Shown here: piece after piece, positions 6,213 to 6,990 of the stretch
How the letters are laid out: each line of letters starts with the position of its first letter
Position numbering within the stretch: position 1 is the stretch's first letter
Assembly: GCA_018699075.1 (NCBI GenBank)
Contig: JABIPV010000136.1
Span: forward strand, 1-6,990
Length of the DNA stretch: 6,990 nucleotides
From: Kordiimonadaceae bacterium
Lineage (GTDB): Bacteria; Pseudomonadota; Alphaproteobacteria; Sphingomonadales; Emcibacteraceae
Direction of reading: 5' to 3'
Translations under genes and position numbers: made by a program
Notes under the pieces: generated by a model
Databases searched by the model: none
Seen by the model: only the letters and a program-made list of their open reading frames with translations
What the model was told of the DNA's origin: nothing

Positions 6213-6222
6213 TCATATGAAT
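6201..6222. repeat. Two overlapping palindromes ahead of acs, possible operator
   Basis: TGTTA-T-TAACA (6201-6211) is a perfect inverted repeat with a one-base centre. It is followed, sharing base 6211, by the perfect 12-base palindrome ATTCATATGAAT (6211-6222). Together they cover the candidate -10 box and transcription start of acs and end 23 bases before its ATG. This position would suit a repressor or response-regulator site. No known regulator consensus is recognised, and palindromes of this size do arise by chance in AT-rich DNA. There is no T-tract to make it a terminator of mnmC. Confidence 0.4.
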
Positions 6223-6245
6223 CAATAAAATGGTCGAGGAAGAAC

Positions 6246-6990
6246 ATGTCCGAAAATAAAACGTACCCCGTCAGCAAAAGTGCAGCTGATGCAGCGCTTA
6301 TCAATAATGATCAATATATTGAACTGTACAATAAATCTATTTCGGACCCGGAGGGATATTGGCATGATATGGGACAACGCATCGATTGGATTAAGCCATA
6401 TACACAGGTAAAAGACGTTTCTTTTGCCAAAGAAGACCTACATATTAAATGGTATCAAGACGGCACCCTAAATGCTTGTGTCAACTGTGTTGATCGTCAT
6501 TTAGAAACCCGCGGCGAGCAAACTGCAATTATTTTTGAAGGTGATGACCCTTCCGTTTCGCGCCATATTACGTACAATGAACTGTTTGAAGAAGTATGTC
6601 GTTTCGCTAATGTTTTAAAATCTAGAAATGTGCAAAAAGGCGACCGCGTCACCCTATATATGCCGATGATCCCCGAAGCAGTTTATGCCATGCTGGCCTG
6701 TGCGCGTATTGGTGCCGTTCATTCAATTGTTTTTGGGGGATTTTCACCGGATGCCCTTGCCGGACGCCTTATTGATTGTGACAGTCAGGTGGTCATCACT
6801 GCCGATGAAGGTATGCGTGGTGCAAAACCAATTCCACTTAAAAATAATGTTGATAAAGCCCTGGAAATTCCGGGTACCGATGTCACCACTGTTATCGTTG
6901 TGAAAGCAACAGGCGGAAACGTTGGCTATGTAGAAGGGCGAGATGTCTGGTACCGTGAAGCTGCGGATCAAGTGTCGACAGATTGTCCTG
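6246..6990 (+). CDS. acs: Acetyl-CoA synthetase, AMP-forming (3' end outside window)
   Basis: Cytoplasmic enzyme that activates acetate with ATP and CoA to acetyl-CoA, AMP and pyrophosphate, for acetate scavenging. The first 248 codons of about 650 are present, and the frame is open to the window end. The sequence follows E. coli Acs closely in order: an early INNDQYIELYNKSI, then DWIKPYTQVKDVSFA, IKWYQDGTLNACVNCVDRHL, TAIIFEGDDPS and VCRFANVL. These are followed by YMPMIPEAVYAMLACARIGA (from residue 138) running into VHSIVFGGFSP, then VITADEGMRGAKPIPLKNN and EGRDVWY. The ATP phosphate loop (TSGSTGKPKG type) and the C-terminal lysine that is commonly acetylated lie beyond the window. GAGGA at 6236-6240, five bases before the ATG, fixes the start. 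The gene follows mnmC by 59 bases and probably has its own promoter. Confidence 0.95.
   Translation, partial: MSENKTYPVSKSAADAALINNDQYIELYNKSISDPEGYWHDMGQRIDWIKPYTQVKDVSFAKEDLHIKWYQDGTLNACVNCVDRHLETRGEQTAIIFEGDDPSVSRHITYNELFEEVCRFANVLKSRNVQKGDRVTLYMPMIPEAVYAMLACARIGAVHSIVFGGFSPDALAGRLIDCDSQVVITADEGMRGAKPIPLKNNVDKALEIPGTDVTTVIVVKATGGNVGYVEGRDVWYREAADQVSTDCP

Noticed and set aside
6685..6971. Short open frames on both strands inside acs
   Set aside because: The acs frame is open to the end of the window with strong family identity through this region; the others are frame shadows.

Overview
The window reads as chromosomal DNA of an AT-rich Gram-negative proteobacterium, by eye below 40% G+C. 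An alphaproteobacterium is my best guess, because of the PAS type in the c-di-GMP gene, the stand-alone MnmC oxidoreductase domain and the DUF1579-like secreted protein. This is inferred from protein style only. No rRNA or tRNA gene, mobile element, CRISPR array or phage gene is visible.

Layout, left to right. (1) Positions 1-2067, + strand: a tightly packed tungstate ABC importer operon in the order permease (tupB, 5' end outside the window), ATPase (tupC), binding protein (tupA). (2) Positions 2162-4366, + strand: one reading frame for a PAS-PAS-GGDEF-EAL cyclic-di-GMP protein, broken by a single in-frame TAA at 2441-2443. All catalytic and inhibitory motifs downstream of the stop are intact. 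(3) Positions 4382-4954, - strand: a small secreted DUF1579-like protein, convergent with the c-di-GMP gene. (4) Positions 5011-6186, + strand: a stand-alone FAD-dependent oxidoreductase half of MnmC, for tRNA wobble uridine modification, divergent from the secreted protein. (5) Position 6246 to the window end, + strand: the first 248 codons of acetyl-CoA synthetase (acs). A promoter-like element and two overlapping palindromes lie just ahead of it.

The genes do not form one pathway. The three tup genes are a functional unit (tungstate binding, passage through the membrane, ATP hydrolysis). The others are housekeeping or signalling genes that happen to be neighbours.

I found no convincing new multi-gene system. 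The points most worth checking are the in-frame stop in the c-di-GMP gene, the Gln-to-Pro change at the TupC Q-loop, the split MnmC, and the palindromes at the acs promoter.
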